In this document: piece after piece, positions 26,678 through 35,667 of the stretch | How positions within the stretch are numbered: position 1 is the first letter of the stretch | How the letters are laid out: the number at the start of each line of letters is the position of its first letter | Made by a program: the position numbers and the translations under genes | The notes under the pieces: model-generated | Database searches by the model: none | Seen by the model: the letters and a program-made list of their open reading frames with translations, nothing else | What the model was told of the DNA's origin: nothing | Source: Meridianimarinicoccus zhengii | GTDB taxonomy: Bacteria > Pseudomonadota > Alphaproteobacteria > Rhodobacterales > Rhodobacteraceae | Length of the DNA stretch: 37,767 nucleotides | Reading direction: 5' to 3' | Assembly (NCBI RefSeq): GCF_003254465.1 | Contig: NZ_QDFI01000041.1 | Location: forward strand, 1 to 37,767

Positions 26678-27109
26678 CTATCCCCGGACCGGTGCCAACA
26701 CCGTCGCCTCGCCGACGACCACTAGCGTGTCGCCGATCCGCGCCTCGCATTCCAGCTTCACCCGCTTCTTCTCGGGAACGATCTCGGCCACGGTCACGGA
26801 TGCCACCACTTCGGACCCCAGCGGCACCGGCGCAAGGAAGCGCAGGCTCTGGCCCAGGTAGATCGTGCCATGCCCCGGCAGCCGCTCGCCCAGCAGCGCC
26901 GAGAACAGGCTGCCCACCAGCATCCCGTGCGCGATGCGCTGCCCGAAGATCGACGCTTCGCCGGCGGCGTCTTCAAGGTGGATCGGGTTGCGGTCCTCGC
27001 TCACCTCGGCAAAGGCGCGCACCGTGGCGTCGTCGATCACCTTGGTCAGGCTGCGGGACTGGCCCACCGCCAGATCCTCCAGATACACGGTGCCGGTCGT
27101 GTCGGTCAT
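26678..27109 (-). CDS. MaoC-like (R)-specific enoyl-CoA hydratase
   Basis: A 143-residue single hot-dog-fold hydratase. The catalytic pattern D-x4-H is seen in EDRNPIHLEDAAGEASIFGQ, and the next turn IAHGMLVGSLFSALLGERLP is typical of PhaJ-type enzymes, which turn enoyl-CoA into (R)-3-hydroxyacyl-CoA for polyhydroxyalkanoate or related pathways. The true substrate is unknown. No pha genes are in the window. It lies 75 bp after the HAD gene and 14 bp before ribF in the same direction. Confidence 0.9.
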   Translation of the reverse strand: MTDTTGTVYLEDLAVGQSRSLTKVIDDATVRAFAEVSEDRNPIHLEDAAGEASIFGQRIAHGMLVGSLFSALLGERLPGHGTIYLGQSLRFLAPVPLGSEVVASVTVAEIVPEKKRVKLECEARIGDTLVVVGEATVLAPVRG

Positions 27110-27184
27110 GTCCGGTCTCTCTCCCTCAAGCGCGCGCGGTTTTCTGGGTGTGGCCTAAGCCGGGTGCGTTGCCGACACAAGCGG

Positions 27185-28069
27185 TCAGCGCAGCCGCCCG
27201 ATGGCATAGGTGACGGTCATCTTCTGGTCGGCCAGATAGGCGTCAAGCTGCGCCTGGTCCGGCTGGTCCGCCGCCGCGCTGCCCGTTCCGGTCTGTTCCG
27301 CGACGATGCCACCCGTGACGAACAGCACGTCCAGCCCTTCGCCGATGGCCCCGGCAAGATCGGTGGCAGGCCCGTCGCCCACGCACAGGATGCGCGGTTC
27401 GGCACCCGGGTCCATCGCCGCCAGCCTGCGCCGTGCAAGGTCGTAGATCGGCGGGTGCGGCTTGCCGAAATAAAGGCTCTGCCCCCCCATCTCGGTATAA
27501 AGCTGCGCGATGGCACCCGCGCACCACAGCCGTGTGTGGCCCTTGTCCACGACGATATCGGGGTTCGCGCAGAGCAGTTTCAGCCCGCGCGTCTTGGCGA
27601 GCAGGAGTTGCGGGCGATAGTCGTCTGGATGCTCGTTCTCGTCATCCACAAGCCCCGTGCAGGCGACCCCCTCCGCCTGATCGAGCGGGACAAGTTCGAC
27701 ATCTGACGGCGGCAGGTCGTCGGCCAGTTCGGTGAAGAAGGTCAGGTCCCGTTCCGGGCCGATATGGTAGACCTTGCGCCCCACCACGCCGCGCACCAGT
27801 GCCGCCTGCGCGCTGTCGCCCGACGTGATGACGTCGTCATAGCAATCGTCCGGCGCGCCAAGCTGGGCCAACTGCGCGGCGACCTGCCCCCGCGGACGCG
27901 GCGCGTTGGTCAGCAGGAACACCCGCCCGCCGCGCTGCCGGAACCCGCGCAGGGCGGCCACGGCATCGGGAAAGGCGCGCTCGCCATCATGCAGGCACCC
28001 CCAGATGTCGCAGAACAGGGTGTCGTAATCGGCCGAGATGTCGGCAAGGGCGGCAACGATGCAGGTCAT
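27185..28069 (-). CDS. HAD superfamily class IIA hydrolase (NagD-like, TIGR01459 type)
   Basis: A 294-residue phosphatase-like protein. HAD motif I is DTLFCDIWGCLHDGERAFPD (DxW form, common in the alphaproteobacterial NagD-like group), motif II is VFLLTNAPRP, the Lys motif is in YFGKPHPPIYDLA, and motif IV is ILCVGDGPATDLAGAIGEGL. A class IIA cap lies between motifs II and III. The first Asp of motif I and the GDGPATD acidic residues are intact. The substrate is not known; sugar or nucleotide phosphates are likely for the family. It is first in a leftward run that continues with the MaoC gene. Confidence 0.88.
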   Translation of the reverse strand: MTCIVAALADISADYDTLFCDIWGCLHDGERAFPDAVAALRGFRQRGGRVFLLTNAPRPRGQVAAQLAQLGAPDDCYDDVITSGDSAQAALVRGVVGRKVYHIGPERDLTFFTELADDLPPSDVELVPLDQAEGVACTGLVDDENEHPDDYRPQLLLAKTRGLKLLCANPDIVVDKGHTRLWCAGAIAQLYTEMGGQSLYFGKPHPPIYDLARRRLAAMDPGAEPRILCVGDGPATDLAGAIGEGLDVLFVTGGIVAEQTGTGSAAADQPDQAQLDAYLADQKMTVTYAIGRLR

Positions 28070-28265
28070 GGAGGCTCCGGGATGCTTGGGTCGCCGTCTC
28101 TATGCCAAAGCGCACGCGGCGTGACCAGAAGCTGCGAGGCCTGTCGGGCCGGTTCGGGCAGAACCGCAGGTCCACACGGCCAGCGCGCCACACGGTTCCG
28201 TTATCGCCGCTGCCGGCGGGGCAGGAGCGTGCTAGGATTTTGGCTACAATGACAGGGAGAAACCG

Positions 28266-29162
28266 ATGACCGAACCCACCCGCCGCAAGGCCAGCGACTT
28301 CGATCCCCGCATCCTCGAGATCTTCGACGGCTACGTGCATGGCAAGATGACCAAGCGCGACTTCATCAACCAGGCCGGGAAGTATGCCGCCGCCGGTGTC
28401 ACCGGGGCGATGATCCTTGAACAGCTCGCGCCGAACTACGCGCTTGCGCAGCAGGTGCCACTCGACGATCCGACTATCGAAACAATGACCGCCGAATACG
28501 ACAGTCCCCACGGGCACGGCACGATCCGCGGGTTGATGGCGCGCCCTGCCGGGGCCGCAGGGCCACTGCCCGCCGTGCTGGTGGTGCACGAGAACCGGGG
28601 CCTGAACCCCTATATCGAAGACGTGGTGCGCCGCGCGGCGAAGGCTGGGTATCTTGCCTTCGGGCCGGACGGGCTGACCCCGCTGGGCGGCTATCCCGGA
28701 ACCGACGACGAGGGGCGCGAGATGCAACGCAGCCTGGATGGTGCCAAGCTGATGGAGGATTTCTTCGCGGCCTTCGAATTCCTGCGCGACCATGCGGACA
28801 GCACCGGGCGCGTGGGTGCCGTGGGGTTCTGCTATGGTGGTGGCGTATGCAACGCGCTCGCGGTGGCCTATCCCGATCTGGCCGCGTCGGCGCCGTTCTA
28901 CGGACGTCAGCCCGACGCGGCGGACGTGCCTTCCATCGAGGCCCCGCTGATGATCCACTACGCCGGTCTGGATGAGCGGATCAACGCGGGCGCCGCCGCC
29001 TATTCCGAAGCGCTGAAGGCGAACCAGAAGGCGTTCAGCATGCATTTCTACCCGGACGTGAACCACGGCTTCCATAACGACACCACGCCCCGCTACGACG
29101 AGGCGGCGGCGACACTGGCATGGGACCGGACGCTGAATTTCTTTTCCAACCACCTGACCTGA
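28266..29162 (+). CDS. Dienelactone hydrolase family protein, possibly exported
   Basis: A 298-residue alpha/beta hydrolase. The nucleophile elbow is GAVGFCYGGGVCNALAVAYP (Cys as in dienelactone hydrolases), the acid is in the segment YAGLDERINAG, and the His is in FYPDVNHGFHNDTTPRYDEA. Its N-terminus has a stretch (TKRDFINQAGKYAAAGVTGA and a hydrophobic run to LAQQ) resembling a twin-arginine signal with Lys-Arg, which suggests export to the periplasm. GGGAG lies before the ATG, and a TACAAT hexamer lies at 28245-28250. The substrate is unknown. It is convergent with holA (6 bp between stops). Confidence 0.9.
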   Translation: MTEPTRRKASDFDPRILEIFDGYVHGKMTKRDFINQAGKYAAAGVTGAMILEQLAPNYALAQQVPLDDPTIETMTAEYDSPHGHGTIRGLMARPAGAAGPLPAVLVVHENRGLNPYIEDVVRRAAKAGYLAFGPDGLTPLGGYPGTDDEGREMQRSLDGAKLMEDFFAAFEFLRDHADSTGRVGAVGFCYGGGVCNALAVAYPDLAASAPFYGRQPDAADVPSIEAPLMIHYAGLDERINAGAAAYSEALKANQKAFSMHFYPDVNHGFHNDTTPRYDEAAATLAWDRTLNFFSNHLT

Positions 29163-29168
29163 CGCGGG

Positions 29169-30194
29169 TCAGCGGCGGGCGAGGAAGCTCAACCGGATCA
29201 GCACCCGTTCGATCATGGCGCCCTGGGGTGCTGTCTGCCCGCCGCTGCGCAGGGCAAGGTCGGTGTCCACCAGCGCATGGAGCGCCTCTTCCAGCCGGGG
29301 GCGGCCCCATTGTGCCGCCTGCCGCTGCATCCGGTCCCGGCGCGGGCCGAACAGCGGCGGTCGCAGCGCCGCCACGCCTTGCGACGGTCCGCCCGGATGG
29401 GCGGCGATGGCGTGCAGGGTGCGGAAGTGGCGCAGCGCCCCGATGGCCATGGTGACCGGCGTGGTCCCCTGCGCCTGCAACCGTTTGAGCAGCGGGCCGA
29501 GCCGGTCGCTCGCGCCGTCGGCCACGGCGCCGAGCATATCGTCCAGTTCCGCCTCGGTGGACATGGGTGCGACGGCGGCGATATCGGCCGCACTGACGGG
29601 ATCGGGGTCGTCCAGCTTGTAAAGCGCGAGCTTTTCCAGCGTCTGGGCGAAGTCTCCCGGATCGATCGTCTGCGCCAGTGCCACGAGATCGGCCATGGCG
29701 GGTGCGGGCAGGTCGCGCAAGCCCGCGCGGGCGACCATGGTCTCGACCTCCGCCCGGCCGGGCGGATCGGCATAGACCGCCGCCGCGACGGCCTTGGGGT
29801 GACCCTCGAACAGCTTGCGCAGGGCGTTGCCCTTGGTCAGGTTGCCCGCCACGGCGACGATCTGCGCGTCGCCGGGCTGCCAGTCGTTCAGTGCCGCCGC
29901 CGCGGCCTTGGCCATCTGTTCCGTCGCGCCGTCCACGAACACGACCCGCGGGCCGGGAAAGAACCCGGTGGCTCGCATCGCGTCCCCCAGCGCTGCAGGA
30001 TCGCCGCGCAGGTCGCCGGGGGCAAGGCGGGTCAGCCGCATCTCGCCCGGTCCCTCCGGCCCGATCAGTCGCGCGATCACCTGTTCGCGCCGCAGCGCGC
30101 AGCGCATCGGATCGGGGCCATAGATCAGGATGCCCGCGCGCCCCGGGTCGGGCTTTTCGAAGAAGGCCAGCGCGTCGCGGGGGGACAGTTTCAC
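29169..30194 (-). CDS. holA: DNA polymerase III delta subunit
   Basis: HolA opens the beta clamp as part of the clamp loader. The 341-residue protein starts with GTG ([20 protein letters not shown]) and shows ILIYGPDPMRCALRREQVIA, the region RVVFVDGATEQM, and the C-terminal helical collar domain (MAIGALRHFRTLHAIAAHPG; final LIRLSFLARR). The GTG overlaps the lptE stop by four bases. The frame extends further upstream over lptE without family similarity. It is the last gene of the leftward DUF3576-leuS-lptE-holA operon. Confidence 0.9.
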   Translation of the reverse strand: MKLSPRDALAFFEKPDPGRAGILIYGPDPMRCALRREQVIARLIGPEGPGEMRLTRLAPGDLRGDPAALGDAMRATGFFPGPRVVFVDGATEQMAKAAAAALNDWQPGDAQIVAVAGNLTKGNALRKLFEGHPKAVAAAVYADPPGRAEVETMVARAGLRDLPAPAMADLVALAQTIDPGDFAQTLEKLALYKLDDPDPVSAADIAAVAPMSTEAELDDMLGAVADGASDRLGPLLKRLQAQGTTPVTMAIGALRHFRTLHAIAAHPGGPSQGVAALRPPLFGPRRDRMQRQAAQWGRPRLEEALHALVDTDLALRSGGQTAPQGAMIERVLIRLSFLARR

Positions 30195-30859
30195 GGGTCC
30201 GTTTCCCCCAGCAGCGCCGGTGCGGCCAGAAGGTCGATCATCACCCGGTCGGCGAGGATGACCATGAGCCGCTCGGTCGCGTCGATCTGCGCCGTGCGGA
30301 CGGCAAGCGACGTGCCCACGGCGGAGAAGCTGTTGAACCCGTCCACGCGGCCAGCCTGCACGGTGTCGCCCGTGGCGATGTCGGTGAGGGTGTAGTCGAC
30401 GACGCCGATCAGGTTGTACCGGTTGGTGGACTGCGCCGTGGTCACCGCGACCTGCTCGGCCGAAATGGACAGCGTGGTGGCCAGCCGGAACCGCGGCGCG
30501 GCCCCCGGCGGGCCGAGACGGTCCTGCAGGGCGCGCGTGAGGGTGAACTCGGTCTGTCCGCCGCCCTGCGCCACGATCGTGGCGCCGTCGAGTGCCGTGC
30601 CGCTGCCCGCGGGGCCATAGACCGGCCGGAACCCGCAGCTCGCCGCCAGCCCCAGCGCGCCAAGGCCGAGGGCAAGAATCCCGCGGCGGGTCGTGCGCGG
30701 GGACGTAAGGTCGACGGTGGCCGGCGCCGATGGCGCAGCGTTCCGTGACGGGTGGTCGTGCGGCTGGCGCCAAGCCTCGGACATGCGCGGCTGACGCCAT
30801 GAGCCGAACTCGCGCGGCGGGCGCGGCGACCCGGACGTGCGCGGCCTAGACCACGACAT
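30191..30859 (-). CDS. lptE: LPS assembly lipoprotein LptE
   Basis: LptE is the outer-membrane lipoprotein that plugs the LptD barrel and helps place LPS on the surface. The signal [20 protein letters not shown] ends in a lipobox, and the mature start [14 protein letters not shown] is typical of alphaproteobacterial LptE. From ATG 30859 the protein has 222 residues, and the lipid-bearing Cys is residue 75. From ATG 30784 it is residue 50. Neither start has a good ribosome site, and the 57 residues before the twin Arg are low in complexity (repeated WRQP), so the true start is open. It overlaps leuS upstream and holA downstream. Confidence 0.85.
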   Translation of the reverse strand: MSWSRPRTSGSPRPPREFGSWRQPRMSEAWRQPHDHPSRNAAPSAPATVDLTSPRTTRRGILALGLGALGLAASCGFRPVYGPAGSGTALDGATIVAQGGGQTEFTLTRALQDRLGPPGAAPRFRLATTLSISAEQVAVTTAQSTNRYNLIGVVDYTLTDIATGDTVQAGRVDGFNSFSAVGTSLAVRTAQIDATERLMVILADRVMIDLLAAPALLGETDP

Positions 30860-33596
30860 TGACGATGCGGCCCGGCACCACGATCAGCTTTTTCGGCGCG
30901 CCGCCCGCCAGTGCCTTCTGCACGGCGGCGTCGGCGAGGACCTGCGCCTCGATCTCGGGTTTCGGCAAGTCGCGGGCGACGGTGAGTTCCGACCGGCGCT
31001 TGCCGTTGATCTGGATGGGCAGGGTGACCGTGTCGTCCACCAGCAGCGCGGGATCGGCCTCGGGCCAAGGCTGGCGGGCCAAAAGGCCGGTGCCGCCGAG
31101 CATCCGCCAGACCTCTTCCGCGAGATGCGGGGTCATCGGCGCCATGAGCCGCGCAAGGATGCGCAGCGCCGCGGCACGGTCCGTGGCGGGGGCGTCGGAT
31201 TTCTGGATCGCAGCGGTGAAGGCGTAGAGCTTGGCGACGGAGGTGTTGAAGGCGAAGCCTTCGATGCCCTGCGTGACGTCATGGATCGTGCGTGCGGCGA
31301 GACGGGCCAGCGCCGGGTCGGAGACCCCTGCCGGGGCCGCCTCCGCGCCGCTTTCGCCCGCCTGCGGCAGGCTCGGGGCCAGTTCGGACGCCATGCGCCA
31401 GACGCGGGCGAGGTGCTTGTGGGCGGCCTCTGCCCCGGCGTCGGTCCATTCCACGTCGCGTTCGGGCGGGCTGTCGGACAGCATGAACCAGCGGGCGGTG
31501 TCGGCCCCGAAGCGGTCCACGATGCCGACGGGGTCGACGACGTTCTTCTTGGACTTGGACATCTTGGCGGAGGGGATGATTTGAATTTCAGTTCGCCCGA
31601 AAACGTTCAAGTAATCTTTAACCTGCTGCTCGTCATCTGGATCAAACTTGTCTTCCACCATTTCTGATCTAAGCACAGCTTCCCGCTGTCCACCAACGTC
31701 GCAAAACACAACGTCTTTCGGCAAGTGATACGCTTCATGGACAATTTGAATTTCGGTCCCGTCGTTTTCAGCAAACAGTTTTTGAGAAACGCTTCGGTAG
31801 ATCTCGTGCGTCACCATCCCTTGCGTAAACAGCGCGTCGAAGGGTTCCGCCGCGCTGTCCGGCAGGTGGCCGCAGATTGCCATCGCGCGGGCGAAGAAGC
31901 GGGAATACAGGAGATGCAGGATCGCGTGTTCGACCCCACCGATATACTGGTCCACGTTCATCCAGTAGTCGGCTTCGGCCCGGTCCGTGGGCGTGGCAGC
32001 GCCCGGCGAGGTGAAGCGCGCGTAATACCACGACGAATCGACGAAGGTATCCATCGTGTCGGTCTCGCGCCGCGCGGGCGCGCCGCAGGCCGGGCAGGGC
32101 ACGTTGCGCCACGCATGATGCCGGTCGAGCGGATTGCCGGGGCGGTCGAAGCTCACGTCCTCGGGCAGCTTGACCGGCAGGTTTTCCTTCTTCTCGGGCA
32201 CCACGCCGCAGGCGTCGCAATGCACGACCGGGATCGGGCAGCCCCAGTAGCGTTGCCGCGACAGGCCCCAGTCGCGCAGGCGGTATTGCATGACGCCGGT
32301 GCCCCAGCCCTGACGCTCGGCCAAGTAAATCGTATTCTCAACGGCTTGTTCGCCGGTCATTTCATGACCAGCCTGCGCCACCGGGCGAACGTAAACTACT
32401 TTCTCGGTTCTAGGTGGGACAAACGCAACGTCGCTGCCGAGCTCTGGGGAGTCCAGCGGTGTTGGCGAGTTCGTTTTTTCAGCTTTTCTCTCCACGCCAA
32501 GAGAGTGGAAGACGTCCTTTACCGGCAGGTCGTATTTCCGCGCAAAGTCGAGGTCGCGCTGGTCGTGGGCGGGGCAGGCGAAGATCGCGCCGGTGCCGTA
32601 GTCCATCAGGATGAAATTGGCGATCCAGACCGGCAGCAGCCAGTCCGGGTCGAGCGGGTGGCGCACGCGCAGGCCCGTGTCCATGCCGCGCTTTTCGGCC
32701 TTTTCAAGGGCTTCTTCCGATGTGCCGGTGCGGCGGCAATCGGCGCAGAAGGCGGCGATGGCAGGGTTCTCGGCCTCCAGCGCCTTGGCCAGCGGGTGGT
32801 CGGGCGAGAGGCCCACGAAGGACGCGCCCATCAGCGTGTCGGGGCGGGTCGTGAAGACCTCAATCGCCTCGACCCCGTGGACGGGCGTTTCGCATGCGAA
32901 ACCGAAGCGCAGGCCTCGGCTCTGGCCGATCCAGTTGGCCTGCATGGTGCGGACCTTGTCGGGCCAGCGGTCGAGCCCGTCCAGAGCCTCCAGAAGCTCT
33001 TGGGAAAAATCGGAAATCCGGAAGAACCACTGGGTCAGCTCGCGCCGTTCCACCAGCGCGCCGGAGCGCCAGCCGCGCCCGTCCTCCACCTGTTCGTTGG
33101 CGAGAACCGTCATGTCCACCGGATCCCAGTTGACCACGGCGGCCTTGCGATAGACGAGACCTTTCTCAAGAAAATCAAGGAACAGGGCCTGCTGCTGGCC
33201 GTAATATTCGGGATCGCAAGTGGCGAATTCGCGGGACCAGTCGAGCGACAGGCCCAGCGACCGGAACTGCGCCTTCATGTTGGCGATGTTGTCGTAAGTC
33301 CATGATCCTGGGTGGATTTTCCGTTCCATCGCGGCGTTCTCGGCGGGCAGGCCGAAGGCGTCCCAGCCCATCGGGTGCAGCACGTTGAACCCCTGCGCCG
33401 CCTTGTAGCGCGCGACCACGTCGCCCATGGCATAGTTGCGGACATGCCCCATATGCAGGTTTCCCGAAGGATAGGGAAACATTTCAAGGACATAGTACTT
33501 GGGGCGGTCCGGGTCGGGCCGGGCCTTGAAGACCTCGGCGGCGTCCCATTCCTGTTGCCACCTGGCTTCGATTGCGGCGGGGTCGTAGCGGGCCAT
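30846..33596 (-). CDS. leuS: Leucyl-tRNA synthetase with low-GC internal stretches
   Basis: Class I synthetase that charges tRNA-Leu and edits wrong products in its CP1 domain. The 916-residue protein has HMGH at 48-51 ([15 protein letters not shown]), a CP1 editing domain, the segment [20 protein letters not shown], a zinc-type Cys cluster (CDACGVV and CPACGAP), and KMSKS at 678-682. Length exceeds the usual 850-880. Two parts differ in base composition: residues about 601-673, just before KMSKS (leucine-specific domain position), and about 360-426, where the chain returns from the editing domain. The frame is intact, and the catalytic motifs are normal. It follows the DUF3576 gene and is followed by lptE and holA. 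Confidence 0.95.
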   Translation of the reverse strand: MARYDPAAIEARWQQEWDAAEVFKARPDPDRPKYYVLEMFPYPSGNLHMGHVRNYAMGDVVARYKAAQGFNVLHPMGWDAFGLPAENAAMERKIHPGSWTYDNIANMKAQFRSLGLSLDWSREFATCDPEYYGQQQALFLDFLEKGLVYRKAAVVNWDPVDMTVLANEQVEDGRGWRSGALVERRELTQWFFRISDFSQELLEALDGLDRWPDKVRTMQANWIGQSRGLRFGFACETPVHGVEAIEVFTTRPDTLMGASFVGLSPDHPLAKALEAENPAIAAFCADCRRTGTSEEALEKAEKRGMDTGLRVRHPLDPDWLLPVWIANFILMDYGTGAIFACPAHDQRDLDFARKYDLPVKDVFHSLGVERKAEKTNSPTPLDSPELGSDVAFVPPRTEKVVYVRPVAQAGHEMTGEQAVENTIYLAERQGWGTGVMQYRLRDWGLSRQRYWGCPIPVVHCDACGVVPEKKENLPVKLPEDVSFDRPGNPLDRHHAWRNVPCPACGAPARRETDTMDTFVDSSWYYARFTSPGAATPTDRAEADYWMNVDQYIGGVEHAILHLLYSRFFARAMAICGHLPDSAAEPFDALFTQGMVTHEIYRSVSQKLFAENDGTEIQIVHEAYHLPKDVVFCDVGGQREAVLRSEMVEDKFDPDDEQQVKDYLNVFGRTEIQIIPSAKMSKSKKNVVDPVGIVDRFGADTARWFMLSDSPPERDVEWTDAGAEAAHKHLARVWRMASELAPSLPQAGESGAEAAPAGVSDPALARLAARTIHDVTQGIEGFAFNTSVAKLYAFTAAIQKSDAPATDRAAALRILARLMAPMTPHLAEEVWRMLGGTGLLARQPWPEADPALLVDDTVTLPIQINGKRRSELTVARDLPKPEIEAQVLADAAVQKALAGGAPKKLIVVPGRIVNVVV
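31576..31795 (-). other. Low-GC stretch in leuS before KMSKS
   Basis: By hand count 31571-31800 is about 45% GC in a gene near 65%. It encodes [20 protein letters not shown] through [15 protein letters not shown], then family sequence [11 protein letters not shown] resumes. An exact 11-base direct repeat (ATTTGAATTTC at 31579-31589 and 31744-31754) lies 165 bp apart, in frame, and both copies encode TEIQI. Confidence 0.72.
32326..32525 (-). other. Second composition-shifted stretch in leuS
   Basis: Around residues 360-426 GC falls, most clearly at 32461-32520 (about 48%). The encoded [20 protein letters not shown] is followed by family-like [15 protein letters not shown]. The shift is milder than in the other two inserts and the boundaries are soft. 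Confidence 0.45.
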
Positions 33597-33645
33597 GGGG
33601 CGTGTCCTGTCGTCTGGGGCGTCGGGATGCGACGTCAGTTCGGGC

Positions 33646-33689
33646 GATATGAATCGCGTATGACTTTCATATGACTCGCATATGACTCG
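33646..33689. repeat. Four tandem copies of an 11-bp TATGA repeat upstream of leuS
   Basis: TATGA begins at 33648, 33659, 33670 and 33681, an exact 11-bp period; the last copies read TCATATGACTC and GCATATGACTC. The array lies 50-93 bp upstream of the leuS ATG, between it and the DUF3576 stop. The period is close to one DNA turn. Confidence 0.7.
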
Positions 33690-33698
33690 GGTCGCCGG

Positions 33699-34175
33699 TT
33701 ACAGCCGCCCGTCGGCGATGCGCAACTGCCGCGCGCGGGTCATGATCGCGTCCTCCACCGCGCGGGTGGTTTCCGCGGAGGCGGGGCCGTTGCGGGTCGC
33801 GAGTGCGAGGTTCAGCGCGCGCGCGTCGAGCGCGGGGTCGCGGATCTGCACCGTCGCGCGATAGGCCCGCCCGCCGCCCGGCGGTGTGCCGTAGCCATAG
33901 ACCAGCAGCCCGGTGAACGGGTCGGCGCGTTCCAGCGGCAGGAAGCCGAGCACGTCCTGCGTGGCGTTCCAGAGGTAGCGGTTCACCTCCAGCGTCACGT
34001 TGGGGTCGTCGTTGTTCTGGAAGAGATCGAAGATGCTCGACTGCGTGGAGGTGTCGACGGGCGTGGTATCGTCCGACGCCGGAACGCCGCCACAGCTTGC
34101 CAGCGCAAGCAGGGCCAGCGCGCCGCCGATGTGACGCAGGGTGATGGGCAGGGATCGGGGCATGCGCGCGGTCAT
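33699..34175 (-). CDS. DUF3576 lipoprotein
   Basis: A 158-residue protein with a signal peptide and lipobox (GGALALLALASCGG) and the DUF3576 core: FQNNDDPNVTLEVNRYLWNA, TQDVLGFLPLERADPFTGLL and VYGYGTPPGGGRAYRATVQI. The function is unknown; in alphaproteobacteria it is commonly found just upstream of leuS and lptE, which hints at an envelope role. The start is ATG 34175, with ATG 34163 as the alternative; neither has a strong ribosome site. It heads the leftward operon DUF3576-leuS-lptE-holA and is divergent from the porin gene. Confidence 0.88.
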   Translation of the reverse strand: MTARMPRSLPITLRHIGGALALLALASCGGVPASDDTTPVDTSTQSSIFDLFQNNDDPNVTLEVNRYLWNATQDVLGFLPLERADPFTGLLVYGYGTPPGGGRAYRATVQIRDPALDARALNLALATRNGPASAETTRAVEDAIMTRARQLRIADGRL

Positions 34176-34215
34176 GGCGGGTTCCAGTCGGTCCGAACGG
34201 TCTGGCGCAATCCCT

Positions 34216-34300
34216 AGCCTGTGCCCCGCCCCGGGACAAGCACCGGGCGGCGCGGGCCCCAGCCCGTACCCCGCGCCCGGACAAGCGCCGGGCGGCGCGG
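34216..34300. repeat. Two GC-rich 40-bp direct repeats, each with an inner inverted repeat
   Basis: The copies 34216-34255 and 34261-34300 match at 35 of 40 positions. Each has CCCGG, a short ACAAGC spacer and CCGGG, so each can form a hairpin. They lie in the 320-bp DUF3576-porin gap and look like a dispersed intergenic (REP-like) element. The remaining gap (34301-34496) shows no gene. Confidence 0.6.
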
Positions 34301-34496
34301 TTGCACCGGGGGGTTGTGCGTGGCCTGTGGGGGCGGTTCAGGCCAGTGTGGCAAACCTGCACCATTTGCGGGGCGCAGATCCGGCGCGGGCCGGGGCATG
34401 CTTGTTTGCGGGGGGCGGAAGGTAGAAAGAGGCTGCAACTCAAACGGGGTGGCCCGCTTGAGGATCACCTTCAAAATATCCTGTGAGGGAAACCAA

Positions 34497-35567
34497 ATGA
34501 AAAAGATTCTCCTGGCCTCGACCGCACTCGTCGTGTCGGCTGGCTTCGCAGCAGCTGAAGTCGTCATCGGCGGCGACGGCTACATGGGTGTTGCATATGG
34601 TGCATATGACGGCGACGGCATCTTCGACACCACCGACACGAGCGCTGACACGCGCACGTTCACTCGGGCGGACGGAACCACGTTCACCCGTAACGTCAGC
34701 AGCTACTCGTTCATCTATGACCTCGACGTTGATTTCTCCGTGTCGATGCAGTCGGACAGCGGCCTGACCTTCGGCGCATCGGGCGACTTCGACGATCTGG
34801 GCGCATCGCAGGGTGCACGCGGCTGGGACAACTCGATCTTCGTTTCGGGCGATTTCGGCACGATCACCATGGGTGACACCAACGGCGGTGCCGAGCAGGT
34901 GATCGGCGATCTCGCCGGTGTCGGTCTGTCCGGTCTGGGCGACCTGAACGAAACCGCGTTCCTCGTGACCGCCGGCGCACAGCCTGCTGGCCCCGTCGCA
35001 CGCTACGACTACTCCGTGTCGGGCATCACCCTGTCGCTCGGCCTGACCGACGACGCTGGGTACAGCATCGGTGCCGGCTACGCGACGGACCTGTTCTCGG
35101 TCGGTCTCGCCTACGAAGCCGTCATGGAAGGCGCGACGATCACGCTGCTTGACCCGTCGAGCACGTTCATCCGGACGTCGGACGGTGCCTCCAACGCACT
35201 CACGACCACGGCTGGTGAAGACACCACCCACCTCATCGGTGCGGCGTCGGTCACCTTCTCGGGTGTGACACTGAAGGGGATCTATGGTCGTGCAGATCAA
35301 GACAATGTCGGTTCTGTGGACCAGTACGGTGTGTCGGCGGCCGCAGGCTTCGGCGCGGCATCCGTCACGGCTTACTGGCGCCAGCTGGAAACCGACCCTG
35401 ACGTCGGTGCAAGCGTGACCACGAGCTTTTACGGCCTCGGCGCAGCCTATGATCTGGGTGGCGGTCTCGCGCTGGAAGCCGGCGTCGCACAGTACGACAT
35501 CGACGAAGTTTCGGCAGCCAGCGGCAACACTGTCGTCGCCGACTTCGGTGTGTCGATCAACTTCTGA
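34497..35567 (+). CDS. Outer-membrane porin (Rhodobacter type)
   Basis: A 356-residue general porin. It has a Sec signal MKKILLASTALVVSAGFAAA cleaved before EVVIGGDGYMGVAYGAY. Alternating beta strands follow (FIYDLDVDFSVSMQSDSGLT, GTITMGDTNGGAEQVIGDLA), with Asp/Gly-rich loops and a C-terminal Phe (FGVSINF) as required for BAM recognition. I chose the ATG at 34497 because GAGGGA precedes it and the signal peptide begins there. Codon use is strongly biased, as expected of an abundant protein. A textbook terminator follows. Such porins form trimers for small solutes; the exact selectivity is unknown. Confidence 0.92.
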   Translation: MKKILLASTALVVSAGFAAAEVVIGGDGYMGVAYGAYDGDGIFDTTDTSADTRTFTRADGTTFTRNVSSYSFIYDLDVDFSVSMQSDSGLTFGASGDFDDLGASQGARGWDNSIFVSGDFGTITMGDTNGGAEQVIGDLAGVGLSGLGDLNETAFLVTAGAQPAGPVARYDYSVSGITLSLGLTDDAGYSIGAGYATDLFSVGLAYEAVMEGATITLLDPSSTFIRTSDGASNALTTTAGEDTTHLIGAASVTFSGVTLKGIYGRADQDNVGSVDQYGVSAAAGFGAASVTAYWRQLETDPDVGASVTTSFYGLGAAYDLGGGLALEAGVAQYDIDEVSAASGNTVVADFGVSINF

Positions 35568-35591
35568 TCCGACGGATCAACCGGTTGACGG

Positions 35592-35627
35592 AAAGAGCGG
35601 GCTTCGGCCCGCTCTTTTCTTTTGTGC
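35592..35627 (+). terminator. Rho-independent terminator of the porin gene
   Basis: AAAGAGCGGGC (35592-35602), a TTCG loop and GCCCGCTCTTT (35607-35617) form an 11-bp stem followed by TCTTTTG. It lies 24 bases after the porin stop. Confidence 0.93.
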
Positions 35628-35667
35628 GGGGGCGTGGTTGAACCGGCGCAAAGCGGGAGACAGCGAC

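Noticed and set aside
33646..33689. 11-bp repeats as a CRISPR array
   Set aside because: Unit far too short, no spacers and no cas genes.
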